Positions 24,936 through 33,223 of a DNA stretch of 64,000 nt are shown in pieces; position 1 is the stretch's first letter, and each line of letters begins with the position of its first letter. Made by a program: the position numbers and the translations under genes. This DNA is from Chloroflexota bacterium. Lineage in GTDB: Bacteria; Chloroflexota; Anaerolineae; J036; Brachytrichaceae. The stretch spans positions 218,978 to 282,977 of the forward strand of contig JANXLU010000042.1 of the NCBI GenBank assembly GCA_025354985.1, in the 5' to 3' direction. A model generated the notes under the pieces. It had not been told where the DNA came from and made no database searches. It worked only from the letters and a program-made list of their open reading frames with translations.

Positions 24936-25433
24936 TTAGAACCGTCCGCTTGCAATCACGTTACCTTCAGTTTGATCAACCACCTCAACAGCAATATACA
25001 CTGCCCATGGCATCGGCGCTGCAAAGACCACGTGTGCCGTGCCGTCCGAATCAGGAGTAAATGCTTGTATCGAATCGACCAGACCACCGTCCTTGCGGGT
25101 GAGGTTGATGAGGTAGGCGCGCTTGCTATTCGCGGGGAGGCCGGTTAACGCAAGCACACCTTGAAGACGCGCGGCGCCAAGCAGCCGCCCACCGACTCCG
25201 TTCGATCCGGTCAATATGACGTTTGACAGACCTGGTGACGCCAGAACCGCATTTAACGCGACCACCTTGGAACGTTCATTCTCCAACCGCGCCCGTTCCA
25301 TCACCAGCCGATTGTTCAGAACGAGGTTCAAAACGCCAAGCCCGAGCGCCAAAACGATTCCCAACGGAAGCAAAATCCGCCCGACCCGCATCACCATGCT
25401 CACTTGTTGTGGCGTCTGCTCCTCCCCAGTCAT
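24936..25433 (-). CDS. Membrane-anchored RskA-like (anti-sigma-K C-terminal domain) protein
   Basis: The 165-residue protein has one transmembrane segment (about 18-40, ILLPLGIVLALGLGVLNLVL), then a coiled stretch and an extracytoplasmic domain with NVILTGSNGVGG, LLGAARLQGVLALTGLPA, AFTPDSDGTAHVVFAA and VAVEVVDQTEG-like text, which follows the RskA domain. The zinc-binding anti-sigma domain that normally sits inside the cell is absent, and no sigma-factor gene is adjacent. The ATG at 25433 (MTGEEQTPQQ) was preferred to 25451. It lies 110 bp upstream of the gasdermin on the same strand, and diverges from the Fe-S oxidoreductase. Confidence 0.65.
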   Translation of the reverse strand: MTGEEQTPQQVSMVMRVGRILLPLGIVLALGLGVLNLVLNNRLVMERARLENERSKVVALNAVLASPGLSNVILTGSNGVGGRLLGAARLQGVLALTGLPANSKRAYLINLTRKDGGLVDSIQAFTPDSDGTAHVVFAAPMPWAVYIAVEVVDQTEGNVIASGRF

Positions 25434-25479
25434 CGCCCGCGAGTGTAGCACTGTTCCCCTGCTCTACAATCTGACTGAA

Positions 25480-27513
25480 ATGCTGTCGCTTCCAGAAAAA
25501 GTCTTGTTCATCACGCTCGTCGCCGCATCACTCTACGCCGCCGCATGCACCTTCAAGAAACTCTGGAGCGTAGTCACCCTGGCCCAGGGTGGTGCCCTCC
25601 GGTTGGATCAGGCAGGCGCACGAATCTGGAAGGCGATCAGCGCACTCTTTACCCAGGGGCGCATCATTCGCAATCGCAAAATTAGCAGCCTGCTTCACTT
25701 TGGCGTGGCTTGGGGATTCCTGTTCTTTCTACTCGTCAACGCACTCGATATTCTGGAAGGCTTCATCACGGGCTTCGCCGTGCCCGGCCCCGCGGGTGCG
25801 ATCTACCGCCTCCTAAGTGATCTCTTCAGCATCAGCGTCCTGGTTGGCGTTACATACTTCCTGCTGCGCAGGTTTGTGCGCAAGGATGCATCATTGCGCA
25901 TCAATGAAAAATCATTGTTGCACCCAAAGGCGCGCATGGGAATCGCCCGGGACTCACTGCTCGTCGGTGCGTTTATCCTGTTGCACGTTGGTTTTCGCCT
26001 GCTTGGCTCCTCGTTCAAGGTGGCCTATTTCGGCGGGGATGCCTGGTCGCCTTTTGCAAACCAGATCAGTCTGGCATGGCGCGGTCTCCCACCGTCCACT
26101 CTGACCATCGCCGAACACGCGTGCTGGTGGCTGGCGCTTGGGTTGATCTTTGCTTTTCTGCCCTATTTTCCATATACCAAGCACCTTCACCTGATCGCCG
26201 GCCCGCTCAATTTCGCCACCCGACCGGACCGGTCTGCGCTTGGCGCGCTTGAGCCCATCAACTTTGAGGATCAATCCATCGAGAAATTTGGCGTTGCCAC
26301 GTTTAGGGATTTGTCGCAAAAGCATGCGGTTGATGCGCTCTCCTGCATCATGTGCAATCGTTGCGCGGAAGTTTGCCCGGCCAGCGTCACTGGCAAGGAG
26401 CTGTCTCCCGCCGCGCTCGAGATAAACAAGCGCTATATGGTCTGGGACGCATTCAAATCCAGTGGGCCGTTGCAACCACTAAACACCGCCCACGACGTTT
26501 TCAATCAACCTCTGGTTGGCTCCGCCATCAGCGAGAGCGCGGTGTGGGCCTGCACCAGTTGCGGCGCGTGCGTGGATGTGTGCCCGGTGGGCAACGAACC
26601 AATGTTTGACATTCTCAATATCCGCCGCGACCTTGTGCTCACTCAGAGCAAATTCCCGGCCCAACTCAAGGGTGCGTTCACCGGGATGGAGCGCAACGGC
26701 AACCCCTGGAAGATGAGCGACGATCGCCTGGCCTGGACCAAGCCGCTCGGCTTCACCGTCCCCACCGTTGAGGAAAATCCGGACTATGACGTACTCTACT
26801 GGGTGGGCTGTGCGGGTGCGTTTGACCCGAATGCCCAGCACACCGCCCGCGCGATTGCCACCGTGTTGCACAGCGCCGGCGTAAACTTTGCCGTGCTGGG
26901 CAATGCCGAAACCTGCACCGGTGACACCGCGCGTCGTGCGGGAAACGAATATCTATTTACCGAGATGGCCAGGGGCGTCATTGAGGCGCTGCACGGCGCC
27001 GGCGCCGACAAAAAGCAGATCGTCACCGGCTGCCCGCATTGTCTGCACACCATCGGCAAGGAATATGCCGACCTTGGCGGACATTTCAAGGTGCAGCATC
27101 ACACCCAACTGATTAACACGTTGGTGGGTGATGGGCGCCTGAAGATCAATGCCGGCAAGATGCTTGAGAGCGTCACGTTTCATGACCCATGCTATCTGGG
27201 GCGACATAACGGCGAGTTTGAGGCGCCCCGCGCAGTCCTTGGCGAAGTCAGCCAGGGTGTGATCGAGATGGCGCGTTCACGCAACAATTCGTTTTGTTGC
27301 GGTGCCGGTGGTGCGCAGGTGTGGAAGGAGGAGGAGCATGGCTCCGGTGCGGTCAATATCAACCGCTTCACCGAGGCCGCGGCCACCGGCGCAAAAACGC
27401 TGGCCATCGGCTGCCCCTTTTGCGCCCGCATGCTGAATGACGCCAACGCCGCCGCCGGCAAGCCGATGCACGTCAAGGATGTGGCCGAACTTGTTGTGGA
27501 GGCACTTGCCTGA
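25480..27513 (+). CDS. Membrane-bound heterodisulfide reductase-like Fe-S oxidoreductase
   Basis: The 677-residue protein has an N-terminal membrane domain with about five hydrophobic helices, resembling a NarI/DUF3483-type cytochrome b region, then two 4Fe-4S motifs (CIMCNRCAEVCPA near 289 and CTSCGACVDVCPVGNEP near 358), then two cysteine-rich CCG-type regions (CAGAFDPN, CPHCLHT, and SFCCGAGGAQVW with CPFCARML). This layout is shared by GlpC/LutA/HdrD-like proteins that pass electrons between a soluble donor and quinones. The electron donor is not encoded beside it. The ATG at 25480 excludes a leader overlapping the divergent gene. Confidence 0.88.
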   Translation: MLSLPEKVLFITLVAASLYAAACTFKKLWSVVTLAQGGALRLDQAGARIWKAISALFTQGRIIRNRKISSLLHFGVAWGFLFFLLVNALDILEGFITGFAVPGPAGAIYRLLSDLFSISVLVGVTYFLLRRFVRKDASLRINEKSLLHPKARMGIARDSLLVGAFILLHVGFRLLGSSFKVAYFGGDAWSPFANQISLAWRGLPPSTLTIAEHACWWLALGLIFAFLPYFPYTKHLHLIAGPLNFATRPDRSALGALEPINFEDQSIEKFGVATFRDLSQKHAVDALSCIMCNRCAEVCPASVTGKELSPAALEINKRYMVWDAFKSSGPLQPLNTAHDVFNQPLVGSAISESAVWACTSCGACVDVCPVGNEPMFDILNIRRDLVLTQSKFPAQLKGAFTGMERNGNPWKMSDDRLAWTKPLGFTVPTVEENPDYDVLYWVGCAGAFDPNAQHTARAIATVLHSAGVNFAVLGNAETCTGDTARRAGNEYLFTEMARGVIEALHGAGADKKQIVTGCPHCLHTIGKEYADLGGHFKVQHHTQLINTLVGDGRLKINAGKMLESVTFHDPCYLGRHNGEFEAPRAVLGEVSQGVIEMARSRNNSFCCGAGGAQVWKEEEHGSGAVNINRFTEAAATGAKTLAIGCPFCARMLNDANAAAGKPMHVKDVAELVVEALA

Positions 27514-27590
27514 CTTTTTGTCTCGGTTTTCGTAGATTCATCGTTCTATCAGTAGAATGTTTTTGTATCGTCCCTGTTATCAAGAGAATA

Positions 27591-27624
27591 TATCGGATAA
27601 CGCAAATTGTGATATCATCCGATA
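27591..27624. promoter_or_regulatory. 8-bp inverted repeat upstream of the Fic gene
   Basis: TATCGGAT (27591-27598) and ATCCGATA (27617-27624) are exact complements 18 bp apart and end 3 bp before the Fic ATG at 27628. The AT-rich surroundings would suit a promoter. The Fic protein ends in a putative DNA-binding helix, so autoregulation is plausible but unproven. Confidence 0.5.
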
Positions 27625-27627
27625 GTC

Positions 27628-28596
27628 ATGATTGAACCACGTCTACTGGAGCGAATAAACACCAAGAAGGAACAATTGGATGCCTTGCGTCCACTAAGTG
27701 CAGCCAGCGTAGCCCGGCTGCGTGATGACATGGTGCTGGAGTGGACCTATAACTCCAATGCGATTGAGGGCAACACCCTCACCTTGAGCGAGACCCATAT
27801 CGTCCTGCGACATGGCCTGACCGTGGGTGGCAAGACGCTTGTAGAGCATCTCGAAGTCATCAACCACCGGGACGCCATCGATTTCGCATATGACCTGGTC
27901 AAGGGTGATATTCCAATCAGCCCATATGTGATCCGCGAGATTCATGCGTTGGTCCTTGCGCGCATCATGCCCATTGAGGCGGGCCGCTATCGGCAGGTGG
28001 GCGTGCGCATCAGCCACTCCGCCCACGTGCCCCCCGAACCGGTGGCCGTGCCCGCTCACATGGATGACTTGGTGCGCTGGTTAAATGGCGAAGCTGTTGA
28101 CCTCCATCCGGTCATTCGTGCCGCATTGGCCCATCACAGGTTTGTAGCGATTCACCCATTTGCCGATGGCAACGGACGAACCGGGCGGCTGCTGATGAAC
28201 GTGCTGCTCATGCGGGATGGCTACCCACCCGCCGTGATCGAACGCGTCAATCGCACCCAGTACTACACCGCATTGGCACAGGCGGATGCCGGCAACCAAA
28301 TCGCATTGGTTAACTATGTGGCGCGGGCCGTGGAGCGCAGCCTGACGCTGTACATAACGGGTTCCATGCCCTACGGCGAGCCATCAACCCTCCGCGAACC
28401 TCGCGCCATCTACGCGATTGTGCGCGATAGCTGGGTGACGCTGGCAAAAGCGGCCGCGGGAACACCCTATTCGCAGGAATATCTGAGCCTGTTGGCGCGC
28501 AAGGGTCAGCTGGACGCCGTAAAGCGCGGTCGCAACTGGTACACCACGTGTGAGGCCGTCGCGGTGTATCGAGATTCCGTAGCAGGCACTACCTAA
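27628..28596 (+). CDS. Class II Fic-domain protein (AMP-transferase) with C-terminal HTH-like region
   Basis: The 322-residue protein has the full Fic core HPFADGNGRTGR (176-187), which transfers AMP or a similar group to hydroxyl side chains. The inhibitory helix (S/T)xxxE(G/N) is present near the N-terminus as SNAIEGN (43-49), so this is a class II Fic with built-in autoinhibition. The last 60 residues (TPYSQEYLSLLARKGQLDAV, RGRNWYTT) look like a MerR/excisionase-type DNA-binding helix, suggesting self-regulation through the inverted repeat at its start. No cognate toxin-antitoxin partner gene is adjacent. Confidence 0.88.
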   Translation: MIEPRLLERINTKKEQLDALRPLSAASVARLRDDMVLEWTYNSNAIEGNTLTLSETHIVLRHGLTVGGKTLVEHLEVINHRDAIDFAYDLVKGDIPISPYVIREIHALVLARIMPIEAGRYRQVGVRISHSAHVPPEPVAVPAHMDDLVRWLNGEAVDLHPVIRAALAHHRFVAIHPFADGNGRTGRLLMNVLLMRDGYPPAVIERVNRTQYYTALAQADAGNQIALVNYVARAVERSLTLYITGSMPYGEPSTLREPRAIYAIVRDSWVTLAKAAAGTPYSQEYLSLLARKGQLDAVKRGRNWYTTCEAVAVYRDSVAGTT

Positions 28597-28860
28597 CTTT
28601 GGATAGTTTGGCTGTCCAACTGCTGAACCAACCCAACCGGTACTAACGACCGCATCGCCCGCGGCCCGCTTGGCACCAACGCCTGATGCGCCAACAAGTG
28701 CACCCAGATCCGTTTGGCGACATAGCGCTGACAGCGGGCAACGCGGCACTGAGCCGTGGTCAGGCCGTGGCCGCCCCACCGGGCGGTGTCCCGAGCCTGG
28801 CCCATTGCCGCGCTCAGCCGACAGGAAATCATCTGGGACGTTACGATAACGCCGGTAGCT

Positions 28861-29109
28861 GTGCCCACACTCGACGCCACAGTGGAACAGCTGCGAAACT
28901 ATGATGACTCATCCAAGGCCCGCCGGGTATATGCCCCGGAGCAGCTGTGGAAATACCTTGGCCGCGTGACCTACGCCCGGGCCGCGCATAGCAAGCGCCA
29001 ACTGTATGAGGTTATGGTTGACTTTTGGGGCGATCACTTCAATGTAGATTTCCGCGGCCAATGGCTCCGCTACTGGGAGGATGCCAACGTCATTCGCCCC
29101 TATGCGCTA
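28861..29109 (+). pseudogene. DUF1800-family fragment, both ends missing
   Basis: Only a central piece of a DUF1800 protein is left: LDATVEQLRNYDDSSKARRV, QLWKYLGRVTYARAAHSKRQ, LYEVMVDFWGDHFNVDF and ending at DANVIRPYA. The usual family is several hundred residues; here the similarity stops at about 29109 and there is no family N-terminus. The upstream 28597-28860 holds no gene I can support. The reading frame continues to 29208 only because of the unrelated sequence past the break. Confidence 0.55.
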
Positions 29110-29307
29110 CTCTTCCATACTGACGCAGCAGCGACAGGGTGCCTCCAGTGCACATCATGCATCCAGAATGTCAAGGTTGCGGTCTTTTGGTGCGCCCTGT
29201 TCGAGTAGTGTTTGGGTAATGCGCGCCATGCCCTGATACCACCACAGCCGTTGCTCCGCTTGAAACATTAGGTCATATTCGACCGGATCGGCGGCTGGTT
29301 CACTCAC
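29108..29307 (-). pseudogene. SAM-dependent methyltransferase fragment with stop and frameshift
   Basis: From a GTG at 29307 the frame reads EPAADPVEYDLMFQAEQRLW, WYQGMARITQTLLEQ and ends LDILDA followed by TGA. The next family residues are present if one accepts a G-to-T change at that codon and one lost base: CGTGGTLSLLRQYGRV can then be read. Similarity ends at about 29108, exactly where the opposing DUF1800 fragment ends. The catalytic domain beyond motif I is missing, so this is a remnant. Confidence 0.6.
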
Positions 29308-29347
29308 GGAAATTGATTGTAAGACAGGCACTGTTACACTTTGGCCA

Positions 29348-30073
29348 ATGAAGGTTATCAAGCGAATTTTCATTGGTTTGGGTTTGTTGCTCGTGCTGGC
29401 TGCACTTGGATTTTTCGCCTGGACGCGCGTTTCGCGCTACCCAGCGACCGACCCGGCCCAACGCGTTGCAGCAACCGCGACGATGACCAGCCAGCGATGG
29501 CTCACCTTTACACCCCGCGATGCATCATCGCCAAGCTCCGGGCTAATAATCTATCCGGGCGGTCTCGTGGACTATGCGGCATATGCGCCGCTCGCTGACG
29601 CCATCGCCCAGCGCGGCTTTTTTGTTGTGCTGCTGTCCATGCCGCTTGACCTGGCTATTCTGGACAGCAATGCCGCGGCTCCGGTTTTTGCGGCTTATCC
29701 CAATATCAAAACGTGGGCGCTGGCCGGGCATTCACTGGGTGGCACGGCAGCTGCGCAATTCGTGGTTGCAAACCCGGGCATGCTGGCCGGGCTGGTGTTC
29801 TGGGCCAGCTACCCTACCAGCTCGACGGGATTTGCCGCCACCCGGATTCTCTCAATTTACGGTTCCGACGATGGTGTGCTCCGCCGCAAGGATCAGGCGC
29901 TGGCTGACACCCTGCCAACAGGCACGAGCTTTGTCAAAATTCCCGGTGGCAACCACGCCATGTTTGGCAGTTACGGTGCGCAAAAAGGCGACAATCCACT
30001 TGGTATATCCGAGGATGACGCCCGCCTGGCAATAACCAATGCCACGGCAGGATTTATGAGCGGGCTAAGATAG
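29348..30073 (+). CDS. Membrane-anchored alpha/beta hydrolase
   Basis: The 241-residue protein starts with a hydrophobic helix (IFIGLGLLLVLAALGFFAW) that could be a signal or anchor. The alpha/beta hydrolase catalytic triad is visible as GHSLGG (Ser), GSDDGV (Asp) and GGNHAMFGSYG (His). It resembles the small dienelactone-hydrolase-like abhydrolase_5 group. The stop overlaps the 3' end of the convergent NRPS fragment by nine bases. Confidence 0.85.
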   Translation: MKVIKRIFIGLGLLLVLAALGFFAWTRVSRYPATDPAQRVAATATMTSQRWLTFTPRDASSPSSGLIIYPGGLVDYAAYAPLADAIAQRGFFVVLLSMPLDLAILDSNAAAPVFAAYPNIKTWALAGHSLGGTAAAQFVVANPGMLAGLVFWASYPTSSTGFAATRILSIYGSDDGVLRRKDQALADTLPTGTSFVKIPGGNHAMFGSYGAQKGDNPLGISEDDARLAITNATAGFMSGLR

Positions 30074-31786
30074 CACGGGAATTGGTCCATCGTTGACGCC
30101 GCTTTTGATGGCGCGCGCCAGGGCGCCCACAAACGGAGCAGAATACATCGATGCGTGCGATGACGGAATAATAACGATCCGTAAATTGTGAAGGTTTGAT
30201 GCCCAGCCCATGTCTGGCCCCTGACCTTCATAATGAATTGCAACTTGGCTCCACGCGCCTTTTATGAGAACCACTGGCAGTGTGGTGCTGCGCACCTGGT
30301 GTGCCCTGGCCATGTCTTCCAATTGATGTTTGATGCGCTGTTGGCGCTGGGTCAGCCTGGTGCGTACCGGCACGCTAAGTCGCCTTACAACCAATTTGGC
30401 AGCGGCAAGAACCGCCCTTGGCGCAAACAATATTCCTTCGTGTGTCGACTCCTTGATCAAACTGACCATGGCTTGTCGCCCCCACCGAACTGCACCATTC
30501 ACAGAGGTGCGGGGACGCTCGAATGTAAAGTGGGCCGGGGCGTCAACAAGATAAATGGCGCGAATCGTTCGGCCTTGCAGCGCCAGCTGCAACCCCATTT
30601 CCAACGCCAGTCTGCCCATGATGCAGGAGCCGATTAGTATCACGGGCCCGGTTGGTTGAACGATCTGAACCTGGGGCACCAACGCAGCGGCAAGCTCACC
30701 GATTGACTTGTGCTCGACTTCATCATCAGAGCGCATGGGCAGCGTGAAGCCATACATTCGAAGTGACGGTAGTAAGTGCGCGACCAGACGCCAGATATCA
30801 TTTGATCCGGAGGACGACGGCAGGCACAAGACTGGCGTGTCCGCGTCATTCATCAGAATTGGTGAAATACTTTGCTGCTGTGCCGGCACCGCTGATGGCG
30901 TGGTCGTCTGTGCGGCAATGTGAGCAGCCTGCTGAGCAATGGTCGGCAATCGTGACACGTCCATGTAATTGAGAATCGGACCAAAGCGCTTGGAGAGACT
31001 GGCTTCAAGCTGGGTTGCGGCAAACGAATCTCCACCCGCGTCGAGGAAATGCTCATAGACTGAGATCGAGGTCTGATCAAGCACCTTGCACCAAATCTCA
31101 TGAACAGCCAATTCGATTTGGTCACGTAGCACTGTGGGTGACTCCAGTGGCGGATCCCGCAAGACAAGATGAGATAGCGCCGCGCGATCTGGCTTTCCGT
31201 TGGGTAGTAATGGCACCTGATCGACAATAACTATCCTGGAAGGCACCATAAAGTGTGGCATCCGTTCTGCACAGCCGCGGCGCAGGCTTGCCGAGGTCGC
31301 GGTGCAATAAGGTTTGCGTTCCACAAAGGCGACAATCCGGACATCCCCGGAGCTGTGTTTTGCGGTGGTAACTGCAGCGTTTGCAACCTCGGCAAGCGCC
31401 AATAGATGCGTCTCGACTTCGCCCAAAAAGACGCGGTAACCACGAATCTTTACGAGATCATCCTTTCGACCCTTTATCCAAAGCAAGCCATCTTCATCAA
31501 GGCTTCCAATATCGCCTGTCAAAAAAACCGGGTTCCCCTCATTGTTCCAGTTACTGAGCAACCGTGTGGCCGTCAGCGCCGGACTATTAAGATATCCACT
31601 GAATAGGTATTCACTCTGAACGGCGATTTCGCCAAAATCGCCCGATGGCACTTGCCGATGGCCGTCATCCAGTATGAGGACCCGGCAATAGGGTGGGCCC
31701 AAGCGACCTGCCGGGAGCGTTGTATACGGTATGGCAGCGTCGCGCGCGACGTGTAGCCATGCAGGTCGGATGATCCGGCCGCTCAA
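30065..31786 (-). CDS. N-terminally truncated NRPS: adenylation fragment, carrier and thioesterase domains
   Basis: The 573 residues begin inside an adenylation domain, past the A5 motif. A6-type GEIAVQSEYLFSGYLN, TGDIGSLDEDG (about 90-100), GRKDDLVKIRGYRVFLGE (about 106-123) and LPNGKPDR (194-201) remain. A carrier domain follows with FLDAGGDSFAATQLE (Ser254), then a thioesterase at about 320-570 whose nucleophile box reads GSCIMG (386-391) with Cys388 instead of Ser. The first half of the adenylation domain is missing: the frame starts at a TTG after an in-frame stop, and 31787-31965 reads as non-coding. It may be a decaying gene or a reduced form. Confidence 0.75.
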   Translation of the reverse strand: MSGRIIRPAWLHVARDAAIPYTTLPAGRLGPPYCRVLILDDGHRQVPSGDFGEIAVQSEYLFSGYLNSPALTATRLLSNWNNEGNPVFLTGDIGSLDEDGLLWIKGRKDDLVKIRGYRVFLGEVETHLLALAEVANAAVTTAKHSSGDVRIVAFVERKPYCTATSASLRRGCAERMPHFMVPSRIVIVDQVPLLPNGKPDRAALSHLVLRDPPLESPTVLRDQIELAVHEIWCKVLDQTSISVYEHFLDAGGDSFAATQLEASLSKRFGPILNYMDVSRLPTIAQQAAHIAAQTTTPSAVPAQQQSISPILMNDADTPVLCLPSSSGSNDIWRLVAHLLPSLRMYGFTLPMRSDDEVEHKSIGELAAALVPQVQIVQPTGPVILIGSCIMGRLALEMGLQLALQGRTIRAIYLVDAPAHFTFERPRTSVNGAVRWGRQAMVSLIKESTHEGILFAPRAVLAAAKLVVRRLSVPVRTRLTQRQQRIKHQLEDMARAHQVRSTTLPVVLIKGAWSQVAIHYEGQGPDMGWASNLHNLRIVIIPSSHASMYSAPFVGALARAIKSGVNDGPIPVLS

Positions 31787-31965
31787 CTGCGATTTTTTCG
31801 AATCCCGCTACGACATTATCCGGATCACAGGGTGAATTTGATTGGGAATCGACAGTTGAAAGTGGGCGCTCACGATTATCCAGACTCCAATTTTATAAGA
31901 GTATTCATACTATGGATTTGTCACCGTTTCGTGATCGCCCGATCTGCGTGATAGAAAATCTGTAA
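31787..31965. other. AT-rich non-coding stretch between truncated NRPS and asparaginase
   Basis: This 179-bp stretch shows no family similarity in any frame and is AT-rich relative to its neighbours. It lies where the missing N-terminal part of the NRPS would be expected. Confidence 0.4.
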
Positions 31966-32889
31966 TCAGTGCACGACCACGATTCTGGGGAGCACTTCGT
32001 AGGTCGTCATTCCTGAGCGCCAAACCACGAACTGGCGTTCCTCCGCCGAAGTCATGCCGCAGGCGTTGCCATGACGATCCATGGCCACCAGGTTCATGTC
32101 ATTGGCGGTTCCCTTTAATAGCGGGTGCAGATCTGCAAATGCCTCACGGCAGGCCGCCTCGACCGTCATTCCCATTTTCATATACAACACAACGCTGCGT
32201 GCGGTGCCCGCCCGGATGGCAGCCTCGCCCCAACCGGTGCACCCGCATGCACCGTAGCGATCATCGCAATAGTTGCCCGCGCCGATGATGGGTGAATCAC
32301 CGAGTCGTCCCGGATATTTCCAAGCCCAGCCGCTCGTGCTCACGGCTGAAGCAATGTGACCTGCACCATCCAATGCCATCACATCGACCGTGCCGGTCGC
32401 ATGCTCCGGGTCGCGCGTGACGCCGCGCGACCGGCGCAATAGGCTGGTGAGCATCTCCGGGATGCCGCTCCAGCCAATCATGCCGTTCCCTTCGAGGCCG
32501 TCGCGCCAGGTTTTCTCAACCTCGGGGGTCAACAAATTTTCCCTGACCTCGCCACATTCTTCTGCAAACCGCTCGGCGCCCTTGTCCACGATCATCACGT
32601 GTGGCAGCTCGGTCATCACCCGGCGGGCAATGCTGATCGGATGGCGATAGCCCTTGATTGCCCCGATACAACCCGCGCGCAGTGTGGTGCCTTCCATGAT
32701 CGACGCGTCGAGTTCGACCTCGCCCAGCAGGTTTGGATAGCCACTGTAGCCGACCGAATGATCATCCGGATTATCTTCCACCAGTCGGGTGACCGCTTCG
32801 ATGGCATCCAGAGCCGAGCCACCCTTGGACAGAATTTCAATACCCGCGTGCATACCAACGTTTGCGTTGAAGGAGCCGATGAGATTCAT
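31966..32889 (-). CDS. Asparaginase/isoaspartyl peptidase-family Ntn hydrolase (aspartylglucosaminidase-like)
   Basis: The 307-residue protein matches N4-glycosylasparaginase-type enzymes, which autocleave to expose an N-terminal Thr. The cleavage region reads HATGTVDVMALDGAG, placing the catalytic Thr in the GTV triplet. The upstream alpha part has GGSALDAIEAVTRLVEDNP and the beta part GDSPIIGAGNYCDDRYGACGCTGWGE, where the substrate-binding residues lie. It probably cleaves isoaspartyl peptides or glycosylated asparagine in the cytoplasm. It is divergent from a small uncertain frame. Confidence 0.88.
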   Translation of the reverse strand: MNLIGSFNANVGMHAGIEILSKGGSALDAIEAVTRLVEDNPDDHSVGYSGYPNLLGEVELDASIMEGTTLRAGCIGAIKGYRHPISIARRVMTELPHVMIVDKGAERFAEECGEVRENLLTPEVEKTWRDGLEGNGMIGWSGIPEMLTSLLRRSRGVTRDPEHATGTVDVMALDGAGHIASAVSTSGWAWKYPGRLGDSPIIGAGNYCDDRYGACGCTGWGEAAIRAGTARSVVLYMKMGMTVEAACREAFADLHPLLKGTANDMNLVAMDRHGNACGMTSAEERQFVVWRSGMTTYEVLPRIVVVH

Positions 32890-32916
32890 AGTTGCAAGTG
32901 TAAGCGAAAAAAACGG

Positions 32917-33120
32917 ATGCTAGAAACACGGTTGCCCGATATTCACGGACCGGAAATATTGACCGCGCGCGAGCTCCTTCAAACCCGGCAGCTGGCGCGC
33001 CGCACAAAGCTTGCTGCTGTGCAGTTGCCTGGCATTGGAATGGCCGGGCTGTTTGGCCGACTGCGATCAGTGTCTGGCGACGAGGGCGGCAGAACCTGGG
33101 CGCAGTGGTTGGCCAGTTGA
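32917..33120 (+). CDS. Small uncertain open frame in a 334-bp intergenic region
   Basis: The 334-bp gap between the asparaginase-like gene and the SDR contains one plausible frame of 67 codons (begins MLETRLPDIHGPEILTAREL). It is basic, has no recognised domain and no convincing Shine-Dalgarno. Third-position GC is moderately raised (about 60% by hand count). It could be a small basic protein or chance. Confidence 0.25.
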   Translation: MLETRLPDIHGPEILTARELLQTRQLARRTKLAAVQLPGIGMAGLFGRLRSVSGDEGGRTWAQWLAS

Positions 33121-33223
33121 CCAGTAACCGGCAACCCGTCAGCCCGGTACCGCAACGCAGGTCCCGCCCTACACTTGCTTGTAACCCAGCGCAATAAAAA
33201 TGCGCGCGCCAACGGAGTACATC

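Noticed and set aside
27514..27627. Antitoxin partner for the Fic protein
   Set aside because: The gap is only 114 bp and has no small open frame with a start; class II Fic proteins carry their own inhibitory helix.
28593..28880. Minus-strand open frame resembling a transposase end
   Set aside because: No domain motif could be confirmed, and its composition is like a shadow of the DUF1800 remnant region; not reported as a gene.
29110..29208. Continuation of the DUF1800 frame
   Set aside because: Similarity ends at about 29109, where the opposing methyltransferase fragment begins, so the later residues are not DUF1800.
31801..31965. Missing start of the NRPS adenylation domain in another frame
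   Set aside because: No frame reads as an adenylation domain; the sequence is AT-rich and non-coding in appearance.
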